In this document: positions 43,088 through 51,164 of the stretch, piece by piece
How positions within the stretch are numbered: position 1 is the first letter of the stretch
How the letters are laid out: each line of letters starts with the position of its first letter
Assembly: GCF_016908565.1 (NCBI RefSeq)
Contig: NZ_JAFBED010000002.1
Span: 310,001 to 374,000 of the forward strand
Length of the DNA stretch: 64,000 nucleotides
Source: Sutcliffiella tianshenii
GTDB taxonomy: Bacteria; Bacillota; Bacilli; Bacillales; Bacillaceae_I
Reading direction: 5' to 3'
The notes under the pieces: model-generated
Database searches by the model: none
The model's input: the letters and a program-made list of their open reading frames with translations, nothing else
What the model was told of the DNA's origin: nothing
Made by a program: the position numbers and the translations under genes

Positions 43088-45417
43088 TGAATGAAGCCCT
43101 CCTGCAACGCGCTTCGTAAAAACGGGCTCGGTTTCCCCACAGTGTATAGCTGCAAATGGTGCATGGCTCTGGTACAGCCGGTGTAGAACACCCTGCACAG
43201 ACTCTCCTCACCATATACAATCTCAGATGCATCATAGATGATGACGGCTTCGAATTCGATGCCCTTTGATAAATAAGATGGTACCACGACTACACCTTGT
43301 TCATACTCCATCGAATTGCTCTTTAAGAGTTTAATTTCATCGATGTTAGTAAGAGATTCATATGCACGTAAGCTTTCCTCGGCAGATTTGCAGATGATCG
43401 CGATACTATCGAAACCAAGTTTTCGCAAATCTTTGACTTTGGATGCGATCCTACGATGCAGTTCATCGTGATCAACTAATTGTTCTAGGGAAGGTCTCAT
43501 TCCGTCGCGTTCAAAAGGAATAATCCCTTCTCCATTTGGAACAAGTCTTCGGGTGAATTCAATGATCGGTTTAGTGGAACGGTAACTCCGCGAGATATTG
43601 ATCATTTCTGTTTTTGCGGGTCCGTAAAGGCCTGTAAGTGTGTTGAAATCAACCTCTTCACTGGCATGGGCAAATATCGCCTGGTTAAAGTCTCCGAGAA
43701 CGGTCATCCTTGCTGCAGGAAACAACCGCTTCAGGAATTCAAACTGGAAGGGGGAATAATCCTGTGCCTCATCAATAACTATATGTTTAATGGAGCTGTT
43801 TATCTGAAAGCCAAGTATCAGCTCTTTCAAAAGGAGGAACGGAGTAGCATCCTCATAAAAAAGTTTATCTTCATTCAGTCTTTCCAGGGTCGCCTCACAA
43901 ATATCTGGCCATTCTGCGGGAGTCTTCCCTTCCATCAAACGCTCGATCTGAGGTTGAACAGTAAAAAGTTGCTTGTATAACCCCTTGAAGTCGATAAATC
44001 GGAACGCTCTGACTTGTTTTCTTGCCTTCTTCAATTTTTGGTGCACAATCAAACGTGAAAGTGCTTCCGGCTCCATTTCGTAGTCGCCGATCGATTCTCT
44101 TTCATACCCGCGTTTTTTTGCCAAGAACTTATGTGCCTTATGGTAATCATCGTTGCTAAGCAGCTCTATCTCCTCCTGTACCCAGGGTTTTGTCCTCTCT
44201 GCCTTTTGGACCTCGCTTATCTTCTTGATTAACCAATCCTTCAATTTTTCAAGTCTATTATGGAAACGGAGTGCCGTGTCATGACTATAAAACCTATCTG
44301 CAATTTGTTGGCCGGTAATAATTGTCTTCCCCCTGAATGTAATATCTTCAAAAAGCATTCCCGAAGACTCGAGTGACTCTCTATAAGATTGAATCGCCTC
44401 AAAAAACCTTGTGGATGCTTTAAAACGGATACCTGCATGTCTTGTTCCATAGGAAGGATTATGAACCTCGGTTAAAACATATTCCAACTGTTCGTAGGGA
44501 TTTTCTGCGTGGAACTCTTTACTCAGACGGTGGTCCAAGTATTCCTGGAAGGTGACCTGTTGCATGTTTTCTTCACCAAGTTCCGGCAGTACATTGGACA
44601 CGTAACTGCTGAACATGGAATTTGGTGAAAAAAGAATGATTTGGTCAGCATTCAGGCTATCCCGATATTTGTAGAGCAAATAGGCAATTCTTTGGAGGGC
44701 GGCTGACGTCTTCCCACTACCTGCTGCACCATGGACAATAAGTAGCCGCCCTTGGTCATGACGGATGATCCTATTTTGCTCTTGTTGAATGGTGGCTACT
44801 ATATTGTGCATCTGTTTGTCGGTACCTTTGCCAAGAACCTCCTGTAAAATCTCATCTCCAATGGTAATACTCGTATCAAACATGGATATCAGAGCACCGC
44901 CGCGAATGAGATATTGCCACTTTTTCTCCAATATGCCGTGGATTTCTCCCTCCGGAGTCAAGTACTTGGCAGCACCGGGCTGGTAATCATAGTAGACACT
45001 CGAGACAGGGGCCCTCCAGTCGTAGATCAGAAAATTTTCCCCACCAGCATCACTGAGAGAGGATATGCCAATATAGATTTGTTCCACATTTGAAGTCCCT
45101 TCTTCAATAAAATCGATCCGACCAAAATAAGGATTCGCCTGCATTCTGCGAAGCGTGGATAATCGTTTGGCTGCATGTCTATGGGTGCTCTGGCTTACCG
45201 ACAAGGCTTGAGCTTCTTGACGCAAGCCAATAATGGTCTCAAGGTAATCATCAAAGCTATCTGTACTCACCTTTACTTCATCCCAAAAGTGTTTTCGGAT
45301 ATGAACCACTTCGTTCCGACGCCTGGCAGTTTCCTCTTCCAAACTGGTGATTTCATCCGAAATCGTCTCCATCACCCTGTCTACTCGTTCCTGCTCTTTT
45401 TGAAATCCTGAATTCAC
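43084..45417 (-). CDS. helD: RNA-polymerase-associated helicase-like protein HelD
   Basis: About 777 residues of the UvrD/Rep-like SF1 fold. The N-terminal antiparallel coiled coil (about 5-75) is the arm that enters the polymerase channel in known HelD. Walker A is IVHGAAGSGKTSAALQRIAYLL, motif II VIDEAQDYS, and later AVIIYDASE and TGCTRAMHHL motifs. It releases and recycles stalled RNA polymerase. The start is GTG at 45417, 8 bases after AAGGAG. It is followed by an overlapping beta-propeller gene. Confidence 0.88.
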   Translation of the reverse strand: MNSGFQKEQERVDRVMETISDEITSLEEETARRRNEVVHIRKHFWDEVKVSTDSFDDYLETIIGLRQEAQALSVSQSTHRHAAKRLSTLRRMQANPYFGRIDFIEEGTSNVEQIYIGISSLSDAGGENFLIYDWRAPVSSVYYDYQPGAAKYLTPEGEIHGILEKKWQYLIRGGALISMFDTSITIGDEILQEVLGKGTDKQMHNIVATIQQEQNRIIRHDQGRLLIVHGAAGSGKTSAALQRIAYLLYKYRDSLNADQIILFSPNSMFSSYVSNVLPELGEENMQQVTFQEYLDHRLSKEFHAENPYEQLEYVLTEVHNPSYGTRHAGIRFKASTRFFEAIQSYRESLESSGMLFEDITFRGKTIITGQQIADRFYSHDTALRFHNRLEKLKDWLIKKISEVQKAERTKPWVQEEIELLSNDDYHKAHKFLAKKRGYERESIGDYEMEPEALSRLIVHQKLKKARKQVRAFRFIDFKGLYKQLFTVQPQIERLMEGKTPAEWPDICEATLERLNEDKLFYEDATPFLLLKELILGFQINSSIKHIVIDEAQDYSPFQFEFLKRLFPAARMTVLGDFNQAIFAHASEEVDFNTLTGLYGPAKTEMINISRSYRSTKPIIEFTRRLVPNGEGIIPFERDGMRPSLEQLVDHDELHRRIASKVKDLRKLGFDSIAIICKSAEESLRAYESLTNIDEIKLLKSNSMEYEQGVVVVPSYLSKGIEFEAVIIYDASEIVYGEESLCRVFYTGCTRAMHHLQLYTVGKPSPFLRSALQEGFIQ

Positions 45418-45451
45418 GGCAAACACTCCTTAAAAAAATTTAGTAAAAGAG

Positions 45452-45481
45452 TTGACTTACGCTTGGATTACATTGTATAAT
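45452..45481 (+). promoter_or_regulatory. Sigma-A promoter with no downstream gene (candidate sRNA)
   Basis: TTGACT, 18 bases, TATAAT on the plus strand (11 of 12 consensus bases). No plus-strand gene follows before a strong terminator at 45574-45610. Confidence 0.65.
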
Positions 45482-45487
45482 TAAAAT

Positions 45488-45610
45488 AGGGAAAATATAT
45501 TAAATTTTAAAACACAATGCATATCTATATAAATTTACCATAATATTTCATGTTTATCAATGACTAATTTGTCGCCAAATACCTTTTAGCTAAGGTGTTT
45601 GGCTTTTTTT
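45488..45610 (+). ncRNA. Candidate small RNA of about 120 nucleotides
   Basis: A near-consensus promoter ends at 45481. A textbook intrinsic terminator (GCCAAATACCTT, loop TTAGCT, AAGGTGTTTGGC with one mismatch, then T7) closes at 45610. The transcript between is AT-rich and has no reading frame longer than a few codons with a ribosome-binding site. The terminator's T-run is on the plus strand only, so it does not serve the leftward genes. It lies between helD and fixX, both leftward. I recognise no known RNA family. Confidence 0.5.
45574..45610 (+). terminator. Strong plus-strand intrinsic terminator
   Basis: GCCAAATACCTT / AAGGTGTTTGGC with one mismatch, loop of 6, followed by TTTTTTT. No annotated plus-strand gene precedes it. 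Confidence 0.8.
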
Positions 45611-45642
45611 ATGTAAGTATGCATGGAGTTCCTGCAATTAAA

Positions 45643-45668
45643 AGAAGCCTATCAATTTGATAGACTCA
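45643..45668 (-). terminator. Intrinsic terminator after fixX
   Basis: GTCTATCAA and TTGATAGGC around a one-base loop, followed by TTCTTTT on the minus strand. Confidence 0.5.
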
Positions 45669-45675
45669 TCTTTTT

Positions 45676-45972
45676 CTAGGCAAGTCTGAAAACAATCCCA
45701 TGACCGCCCTTTGGGTATTCCCACTTTATATTCTGATGCGGACAGCCGATCCGGCAGCTTCCGCATTCATGACACCCTTCATATCCGACATGCATCCTGA
45801 TCTGTTCCCATTTGTAGATTTCAGCTGGGCAAAATATGGTACATAATTTGTCAGGACATTTTGTCAGGCAAATGTCCTCATCCATGACATGGAGATGTGA
45901 TTTGGTGTCTGCATTGAAACGAACAAGGTACTGTTTCTCTTCGATAGTCTGACATTTCTTTTGTTCCGTCAT
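45676..45972 (-). CDS. fixX: Ferredoxin-like protein FixX
   Basis: 98 residues, the iron-sulfur subunit passing electrons on from the FixC flavin to the quinone pool. The [4Fe-4S] motif is CHECGSCRIGCP (C-x2-C-x2-C-x3-C-P), and an upstream CPDKLCTIFCPAEIYKW segment is typical of FixX. The start ATG overlaps the fixC stop by one base (TAATG), so they are translationally coupled; the longer open frame (to 46071) lies within fixC. It is last in the fixABCX operon. Confidence 0.9.
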   Translation of the reverse strand: MTEQKKCQTIEEKQYLVRFNADTKSHLHVMDEDICLTKCPDKLCTIFCPAEIYKWEQIRMHVGYEGCHECGSCRIGCPHQNIKWEYPKGGHGIVFRLA

Positions 45973-47267
45973 TACTTCATCACCTTCCACGCTCGATAGG
46001 CATCTCGAGCCAGTTTGAGTTTTTCTTTCGGTGAGCCTAGGTCCTTCCAGATCTTTTTTTGTTTTTCCCATTTGGATTTTCCATCGACCGTAAACATCTG
46101 GCTTGCTGCACGATTGACCATCGGGATATACTGATCGAAATATTGAGGGAATTTATTGAAGTGATGTGTTGAATCTTTATATTTCTTCATATCCTGCCCG
46201 ACGAAGCTTTTCATCAGGTTGATCCGGTACTGATCCAGGGTTGTTTCAGAGAAATCACCCTGTTCTTTTGCTGAAAGAATCGTTTCGGCAGCAAGTCTTC
46301 CGGAAGTCATCGCAAGATTGGAACCTTCCCGGTGAATGGCATTGACAAGCTGTGCAGCGTCTCCGACCACGACAACCCCATTGCCGACAATCCTGCCCAT
46401 CGATTTGAGACCGCCCTCCGGAATGAGATGTGCCAGATATTCAACAGGCTCCCCCCCAGCAAGATACGGTCTTACCATCGGATGGTTTTTGACATATTCC
46501 AATAGCTCATATGGTCTTATTTTATGCTCGATCAGACCAGAAAGAAGTGTCCCGACACCAATACTTAAAGTATCTTTATTTGTATAAAGGAAACCGGTTC
46601 CAAGAATACCTTTTGTTGCGTCTCCAAATAGCTCGATCGTACAACCCTGGTTCTTTTCGAGGTTAAAGCGCTCCTCGATGGTTTTGCTGTCCAGCTTGAT
46701 GATTTCCATGGTAGCAAGCGCCACTTCATCCGGACGGTATTCTTTATGGAAGCCTAGGGATTTTCCTAATAGGGAGTTGACACCGTCCGCAAGTACGACG
46801 ACATCAGCGTAGACTTCCCCGTTGGGACGATCGGTCCTTACTCCTATCACCTTGCCGTCCTCTACAATGCATTCAAGCACCACTGTTTCATTGACAAGCA
46901 ATGCGCCCTGCTCCACCGCTTTACCCGCAAACCATTGATCGAACTTTGCCCTAAGCACTGTAAAGTTATTATAGGGCTCCTGTGCCCATTCAAGGCCTTT
47001 ATACCCGAATGTCACTGCAGACTCCTTATCCATCATCATGAAGCGCTGCTCGACAATCGGCCGCTCAAGCGGGGCCTCCTTATGAAAATCCGGTATGATA
47101 TCCTCCATCATCTTGCGGTACAGCACTCCACCCATCACATTCTTTGAGCCGGGATATTCCCCGCGTTCAAGCAAAAGGACGTTTGCCCCGCCCTTTGCCA
47201 ATTCAAAGGCACAGGAAATACCCGCTGGTCCTGCTCCTACTACGATGGCGTCAAATTTCTCAGACAT
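45972..47267 (-). CDS. fixC: Electron-transfer flavoprotein-quinone oxidoreductase FixC
   Basis: A 431-residue FAD protein of the ETF:quinone oxidoreductase family. FDAIVVGAGPAGISCAFELAKGG is the FAD-binding motif, VVVGDAAQLVNAIHREGSNLAM the second FAD site. It is membrane-associated and takes one half of the bifurcated electrons from FixAB to quinone. The start overlaps the fixB stop by 8 bases, with GGAGGAGG upstream. Third gene of the operon. Confidence 0.92.
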   Translation of the reverse strand: MSEKFDAIVVGAGPAGISCAFELAKGGANVLLLERGEYPGSKNVMGGVLYRKMMEDIIPDFHKEAPLERPIVEQRFMMMDKESAVTFGYKGLEWAQEPYNNFTVLRAKFDQWFAGKAVEQGALLVNETVVLECIVEDGKVIGVRTDRPNGEVYADVVVLADGVNSLLGKSLGFHKEYRPDEVALATMEIIKLDSKTIEERFNLEKNQGCTIELFGDATKGILGTGFLYTNKDTLSIGVGTLLSGLIEHKIRPYELLEYVKNHPMVRPYLAGGEPVEYLAHLIPEGGLKSMGRIVGNGVVVVGDAAQLVNAIHREGSNLAMTSGRLAAETILSAKEQGDFSETTLDQYRINLMKSFVGQDMKKYKDSTHHFNKFPQYFDQYIPMVNRAASQMFTVDGKSKWEKQKKIWKDLGSPKEKLKLARDAYRAWKVMK

Positions 47268-48285
47268 GATTTGCCTCCTCCCCGACTAGCTCCTTTTTGA
47301 ATTCCTGAACCATCAAAGGGATAATCTCAAAGGCATCACCTACGATCCCGTAATGGCACGATTGGAATATGGCTGCATCAGGATCTTTATTGATCGCAAT
47401 GATGAGCCCGGCATTTTTCATTCCGACAATATGCTGGATGGCACCTGAAATGCCTATGGCAAAATATATTTTTGGAGTCACTGTCACTCCGGTCTGTCCA
47501 ACTTGATGATGATGCTCGATCCAGCCAGCTTCCACCACATCCCTGCTGGCACCGACGACTCCACCTAGCGTATCTGCCAGTTGATGAATCAGCTTGAAAC
47601 CTTCTGCACTGCCAAGTCCTTTGCCACCCGCAACAACGATGTCCGCTTCATCGATCCGCACTTTTTTAGTAGTTTCCCTTACAATCTCCAAGACTTTTGT
47701 TCTCATATTCTCTTCTCTAAGATCGATGTACTCCTCTACCACTGTTCCGGTTTTGCCAGCTTCAGGGGAGAGGGCCTTCATCACCTTTGGTCGCACCGTC
47801 GCCATCTGCGGTCTGTATTTTTTGCATAGGATGGTCGCCATGATATTCCCGCCAAAGGCTGGTCGGCTTGCCAAGAGAAGCCCTGTATCCTCTTCAACAT
47901 CAAGCTCGGTTGTATCTGCTGTCAAACCGGTAGGGAGATCTGTAGCAACAGCACTGGCCAAATCCTTTCCAGTCGAAGTGGCACCATACAGGATGATTTC
48001 CGGTTTATGCTTTTCGCTGCAGTGAAGGAGTGCTTTCATAAATGATTCCGTGCGATAGAGCTTGAAGATCGGCTGATCGTATATATAGACGGTATCTGCA
48101 CCATACTCGAATACCGTAGATGCCAGGTTCTTCACACCGTCTCCTATCAGTACACCCCCAAGTTCCACTTTCCTTTTGTCCGCAAGTTTCCTCCCTGCAC
48201 CAAGAAGTTCAAGGGAAACGGGAGCTATTTTCCCTTCTTTTTCTTCAATAAAAACCCAGACACCTCGGTAATCTTCAAAGCTCAC
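47260..48285 (-). CDS. fixB: Electron-transfer flavoprotein alpha-type subunit FixB
   Basis: A 341-residue ETF alpha subunit. The C-terminal FAD domain carries ADIVVAGGKGLGSAEGFKLI, GASRDVVEAGWIEHHHQVGQTG, YFAIGISGAIQHIVGMKNAGLIIAINKDPDAAIF, all standard. With FixA it forms the bifurcating flavoprotein that oxidises NADH. ATG overlaps the fixA stop by 4 bases. Confidence 0.93.
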   Translation of the reverse strand: MSFEDYRGVWVFIEEKEGKIAPVSLELLGAGRKLADKRKVELGGVLIGDGVKNLASTVFEYGADTVYIYDQPIFKLYRTESFMKALLHCSEKHKPEIILYGATSTGKDLASAVATDLPTGLTADTTELDVEEDTGLLLASRPAFGGNIMATILCKKYRPQMATVRPKVMKALSPEAGKTGTVVEEYIDLREENMRTKVLEIVRETTKKVRIDEADIVVAGGKGLGSAEGFKLIHQLADTLGGVVGASRDVVEAGWIEHHHQVGQTGVTVTPKIYFAIGISGAIQHIVGMKNAGLIIAINKDPDAAIFQSCHYGIVGDAFEIIPLMVQEFKKELVGEEANHV

Positions 48286-49112
48286 TCTAATCCCCTCTTT
48301 TCTGCAAACAGTTCTTTCTTTTCCAGTACAATGGAAAGGATCTGCTTGACCTGTTCATTGGCTTCTCCTTCCAACAGCTTGCCCCCTTCTGGCTTTGGCG
48401 GCGCCCAAACCTTTGCCACGATGGTCGGAGAGCCTTTCAGGCCAAGCTGTGTCCTGTCGATATCGGCTAGATCATTGACAGACCAGATGTGAGGATTATA
48501 TCTCGCGGCCCTCAACATATTGGGGAATGTGGAATATGGCACCTCATTGATTTCTTTTTCGACAGATAATAGACAAGGCAAATCTGTTCGTACTACCTCA
48601 TAACCGTCCTCGAGCTTGCGATGGACCACCATGAAGCCTTCTTCTTTATTGATCTCCACTACTTTTTTGACAGACGTCAATGGTGGAATATCCAATCTCC
48701 TCGCTATGCCCGGTCCGACTTGCCCGGTATCCCCATCGATGGTCATCTTTCCACATATGATCAGATCAATCGGTTTGATCTCACTTATTTTGTCAATTGC
48801 CTTCGTTAATGCATAACTTGTTGCCAGTGTATCAGCCCCGGCAAATGCCCGGTCTGATATCATATACCCTTCATCTGCACCGATTTCGATGCATTTCCTG
48901 ATGGCTTTCACCGCTGGCGGCGGGCCCATCGTCACTACCGAAACGGTTCCACCATATTTATTTTTGAGGCGCACGGCCTCCTCGACTGCATGTGCGTCAT
49001 ATGGATTCAAAATGGCGGGTGCACTTGCGCGGTCCATCGTATTCGTTTTCGGGTTCATCTTAATGACCTTCGTATCCGGCACCTGTTTGATACATGCGAC
49101 AATATGAAGCAA
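48282..49112 (-). CDS. fixA: Electron-transfer flavoprotein beta-type subunit FixA
   Basis: A 276-residue ETF beta subunit: HIVACIKQVPDTKVIKMNPKTN, ILNPYDAHAVEEAVRLK, VTMGPPPAVKAIRKCIEIGADEGYMISDRAFAGADTLATSYAL, and DLIICGKMTIDGDTGQVGPGIARRL. In FixAB-type proteins this subunit holds the bifurcating flavin region. It starts with TTG at 49112 behind GGAGGGGAAGGGA. First gene of fixABCX. No nitrogenase genes are in view, so the system probably serves general low-potential reductant supply. Confidence 0.93.
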   Translation of the reverse strand: MLHIVACIKQVPDTKVIKMNPKTNTMDRASAPAILNPYDAHAVEEAVRLKNKYGGTVSVVTMGPPPAVKAIRKCIEIGADEGYMISDRAFAGADTLATSYALTKAIDKISEIKPIDLIICGKMTIDGDTGQVGPGIARRLDIPPLTSVKKVVEINKEEGFMVVHRKLEDGYEVVRTDLPCLLSVEKEINEVPYSTFPNMLRAARYNPHIWSVNDLADIDRTQLGLKGSPTIVAKVWAPPKPEGGKLLEGEANEQVKQILSIVLEKKELFAEKRGLE

Positions 49113-49278
49113 TCCCTTCCCCTCCTAGCCTTCATCTATTTCACTATTTTTCATGATGTATAAGTAGATAACTGTCCCATTATTATTCATATATATGGAC
49201 AAGGGGAAAGGAACATTCCTTTTTTTGAAATTGACTGGGTGGTGGGGATACTCAGGAGTATATTTATGGGGTGAATGT

Positions 49279-49306
49279 AAAAAAGAGCCCTTTTGTGAAA
49301 GGACTC
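49279..49306 (-). terminator. Intrinsic terminator after the NIPSNAP-Nudix gene
   Basis: GAGTCCTTT and AAAAGGGCTC with a short loop, followed by T6 on the minus strand. Confidence 0.65.
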
Positions 49307-49361
49307 CTGTTGCTTTTGAATACTTTTATATTAAATGGCAATTAACAATCTAGCTATCAAC

Positions 49362-50135
49362 CTACTTTTCCTTCTCCGCTTCAAACCTGCTGATCAGTTC
49401 ATATGGATGCAGATTGAATGCTTCTGCAGGAAGATAGGTCGGTTCCAATGCATCGAGTACCCTGGTGAGGAAATGTGGTCTTGTTATCCATGCTCCTGCA
49501 TTATTCTTATCAAGCTTGTGGAAAAAAACTTCCTTCGTTTCCACCCCATCAGGCAGTGGCTCTCCTGAAATATATTCCCCTCTGAACACTACACTTACAA
49601 TCCCTTTTGTCATGTTCTGATAGATTCCGGTTATTCCGGTCAAGGAAACCGATACACCGGTTTCCTCCAACACTTCCCTTATTGCACCTTCCGCCAATGT
49701 TTCACCATTTTCCAGCTGCCCTCCTGGGATTTCATAAGTGTCTGCGCGGTGATGATTTTTCACGAGCAGGATTTCCCCTTTATCGTTTGTGATCAATGCA
49801 CTTACGGCTACAATATGCCTTGGTGGATGATATGTACCGGTTGCATGCATGAAATCCTGGCTGCTTGTCACAAAAACTTCCCCAAGCTCTTTTCTCCTAG
49901 CCTGGGCCCTTCTATGGAGTTCACTGCTTCGGATAGCTTTTTCAATACTTTCATAATGTTCCTGATTGAGATATTCCCAGATGGCGACGACTTCACTTTT
50001 ATCCTCGGTCACCCAGCGGCCGACTAGCTTTGCTCCATTGGTGATTTGATTCGGATAGAGATATTCATGAAAAAAAGCTGTGAATTCCTCCAATTTTTCG
50101 GGAATTATTTTGTAAGTTTTTCTCCTATAAATCAT
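49362..50135 (-). CDS. NIPSNAP-like domain fused to Nudix hydrolase
   Basis: 257 residues. The first 95 or so look like a NIPSNAP/dimeric alpha-beta barrel domain (MIYRRKTYKIIPEKLEEFTAFFHEYLYPNQ...WEYLNQEHYESIEKAIRSS). Residues about 105-235 are a Nudix hydrolase with a complete Nudix box (GGQLENGETLAEGAIREVLEETGV, matching G-x5-E-x7-REUxEExGU). It would cleave a nucleoside diphosphate-linked compound. What the N-terminal domain adds is unknown. It is a single-gene unit. Confidence 0.82.
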   Translation of the reverse strand: MIYRRKTYKIIPEKLEEFTAFFHEYLYPNQITNGAKLVGRWVTEDKSEVVAIWEYLNQEHYESIEKAIRSSELHRRAQARRKELGEVFVTSSQDFMHATGTYHPPRHIVAVSALITNDKGEILLVKNHHRADTYEIPGGQLENGETLAEGAIREVLEETGVSVSLTGITGIYQNMTKGIVSVVFRGEYISGEPLPDGVETKEVFFHKLDKNNAGAWITRPHFLTRVLDALEPTYLPAEAFNLHPYELISRFEAEKEK

Positions 50136-50170
50136 ATTTCCCCCTCCTTGCTATCTTTTTCCAAATAAGC

Positions 50171-51049
50171 CTATATCCTATAGTTCGACAGAAACTTCAG
50201 AAACTCCTTTTGCACTGAATGTTCATATTTCATAAGGGCGTAAGTATGAGCCTCTGGTAAAGGGATGGAGGGGCAGTCTATTTCCAGAAGGCGCCCTTCC
50301 AAAAGTTCTCTTCTTACAGTGGACCCCGGCAAGAATGACACCCCTAGACCCTCGACAATGAATCGCTTTGTAATATGCACCTGCGAGACCTTCATCATTT
50401 TGACCCTTGGATATTTCACTTTGATAATCTGGCATAGCTCCTCCCAATAACCGGGATGATTATGGGTCAGGAGGGTATTTGTTTCAAGGATTTCCTCTGC
50501 ATCCAACGGGTGGGCACGCTCCGAATCAAAGCCATCATGCGGAGCCACAAAAACCAGTGAATCACGGTACAGGGAATGGTTCTTCACTTTAGGGTCGCGA
50601 GCAGGCAAACAGGATAATCCTATATCCACTTCCTCGGCCATTATGGAAGCTTCTATATCAATCGATTCAATGATCCTGATGGATATCTCTACTTGTGGGT
50701 ATTTGTTGATAAATCTTTTAAGCACGTACGGCAGTATGGTGTCGGCAATCAAAGGTGAAATGGCAATCGTAAGGGTGGAACTGAAACCTTGTTGATAGGA
50801 ATGCAGGTCAGCAACTCCCTCGTCATAAACCGCCAGCATCCTTTTTGCATAACTCAAGTACCGTCTGCCCTCTTCAGTAAGCACGATATTTCTGCCTTCA
50901 CGAACGAACAATTGCGCTCCTATTTCCTTTTCTAGCAGCTTGATATGGACAGTGACCGTTGGCTGTGATAGGAATAATAGCTCGGCAGTCCTCCGGAAGT
51001 TTGCAGTTTCTGCAGCGGAAACAAAGGTCCGGAGCCAGTTGAAATCCAT
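50171..51049 (-). CDS. citR: LysR-type repressor of citA
   Basis: A 292-residue LysR-family regulator. An N-terminal winged helix (FVSAAETANFRRTAELLFLSQPTVTVHIKLLEKEIGAQLFVREG) precedes the effector domain. Bacillus subtilis CitR is about the same size and is divergent from citA, as here. A perfect palindrome lies between the two genes. The name rests on family plus this arrangement. Confidence 0.85.
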   Translation of the reverse strand: MDFNWLRTFVSAAETANFRRTAELLFLSQPTVTVHIKLLEKEIGAQLFVREGRNIVLTEEGRRYLSYAKRMLAVYDEGVADLHSYQQGFSSTLTIAISPLIADTILPYVLKRFINKYPQVEISIRIIESIDIEASIMAEEVDIGLSCLPARDPKVKNHSLYRDSLVFVAPHDGFDSERAHPLDAEEILETNTLLTHNHPGYWEELCQIIKVKYPRVKMMKVSQVHITKRFIVEGLGVSFLPGSTVRRELLEGRLLEIDCPSIPLPEAHTYALMKYEHSVQKEFLKFLSNYRI

Positions 51050-51075
51050 TTGAGATCATCCTCCTATCGATTAAA

Positions 51076-51104
51076 GAATATAATTAATTCGATTAATTAT
51101 ATTC
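51076..51104. promoter_or_regulatory. 29-base palindrome, candidate CitR operator
   Basis: GAATATAATTAAT and ATTAATTATATTC, perfect 13-bp arms around TCG, in the citR-citA gap. It contains LysR-type T-N11-A half-sites. A further TTCAATATT/AATATTGAA inverted repeat (51102-51141) overlaps its right end towards citA. Confidence 0.7.
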
Positions 51105-51164
51105 AATATTCATAATTACTTTTATTTTATAAAATATTGAATAGAAAGGAAAGGAGAGAATTGA

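Noticed and set aside
45676-49112. Nitrogen-fixation locus
   Set aside because: fixABCX alone does not show nitrogen fixation; no nif genes in the window.
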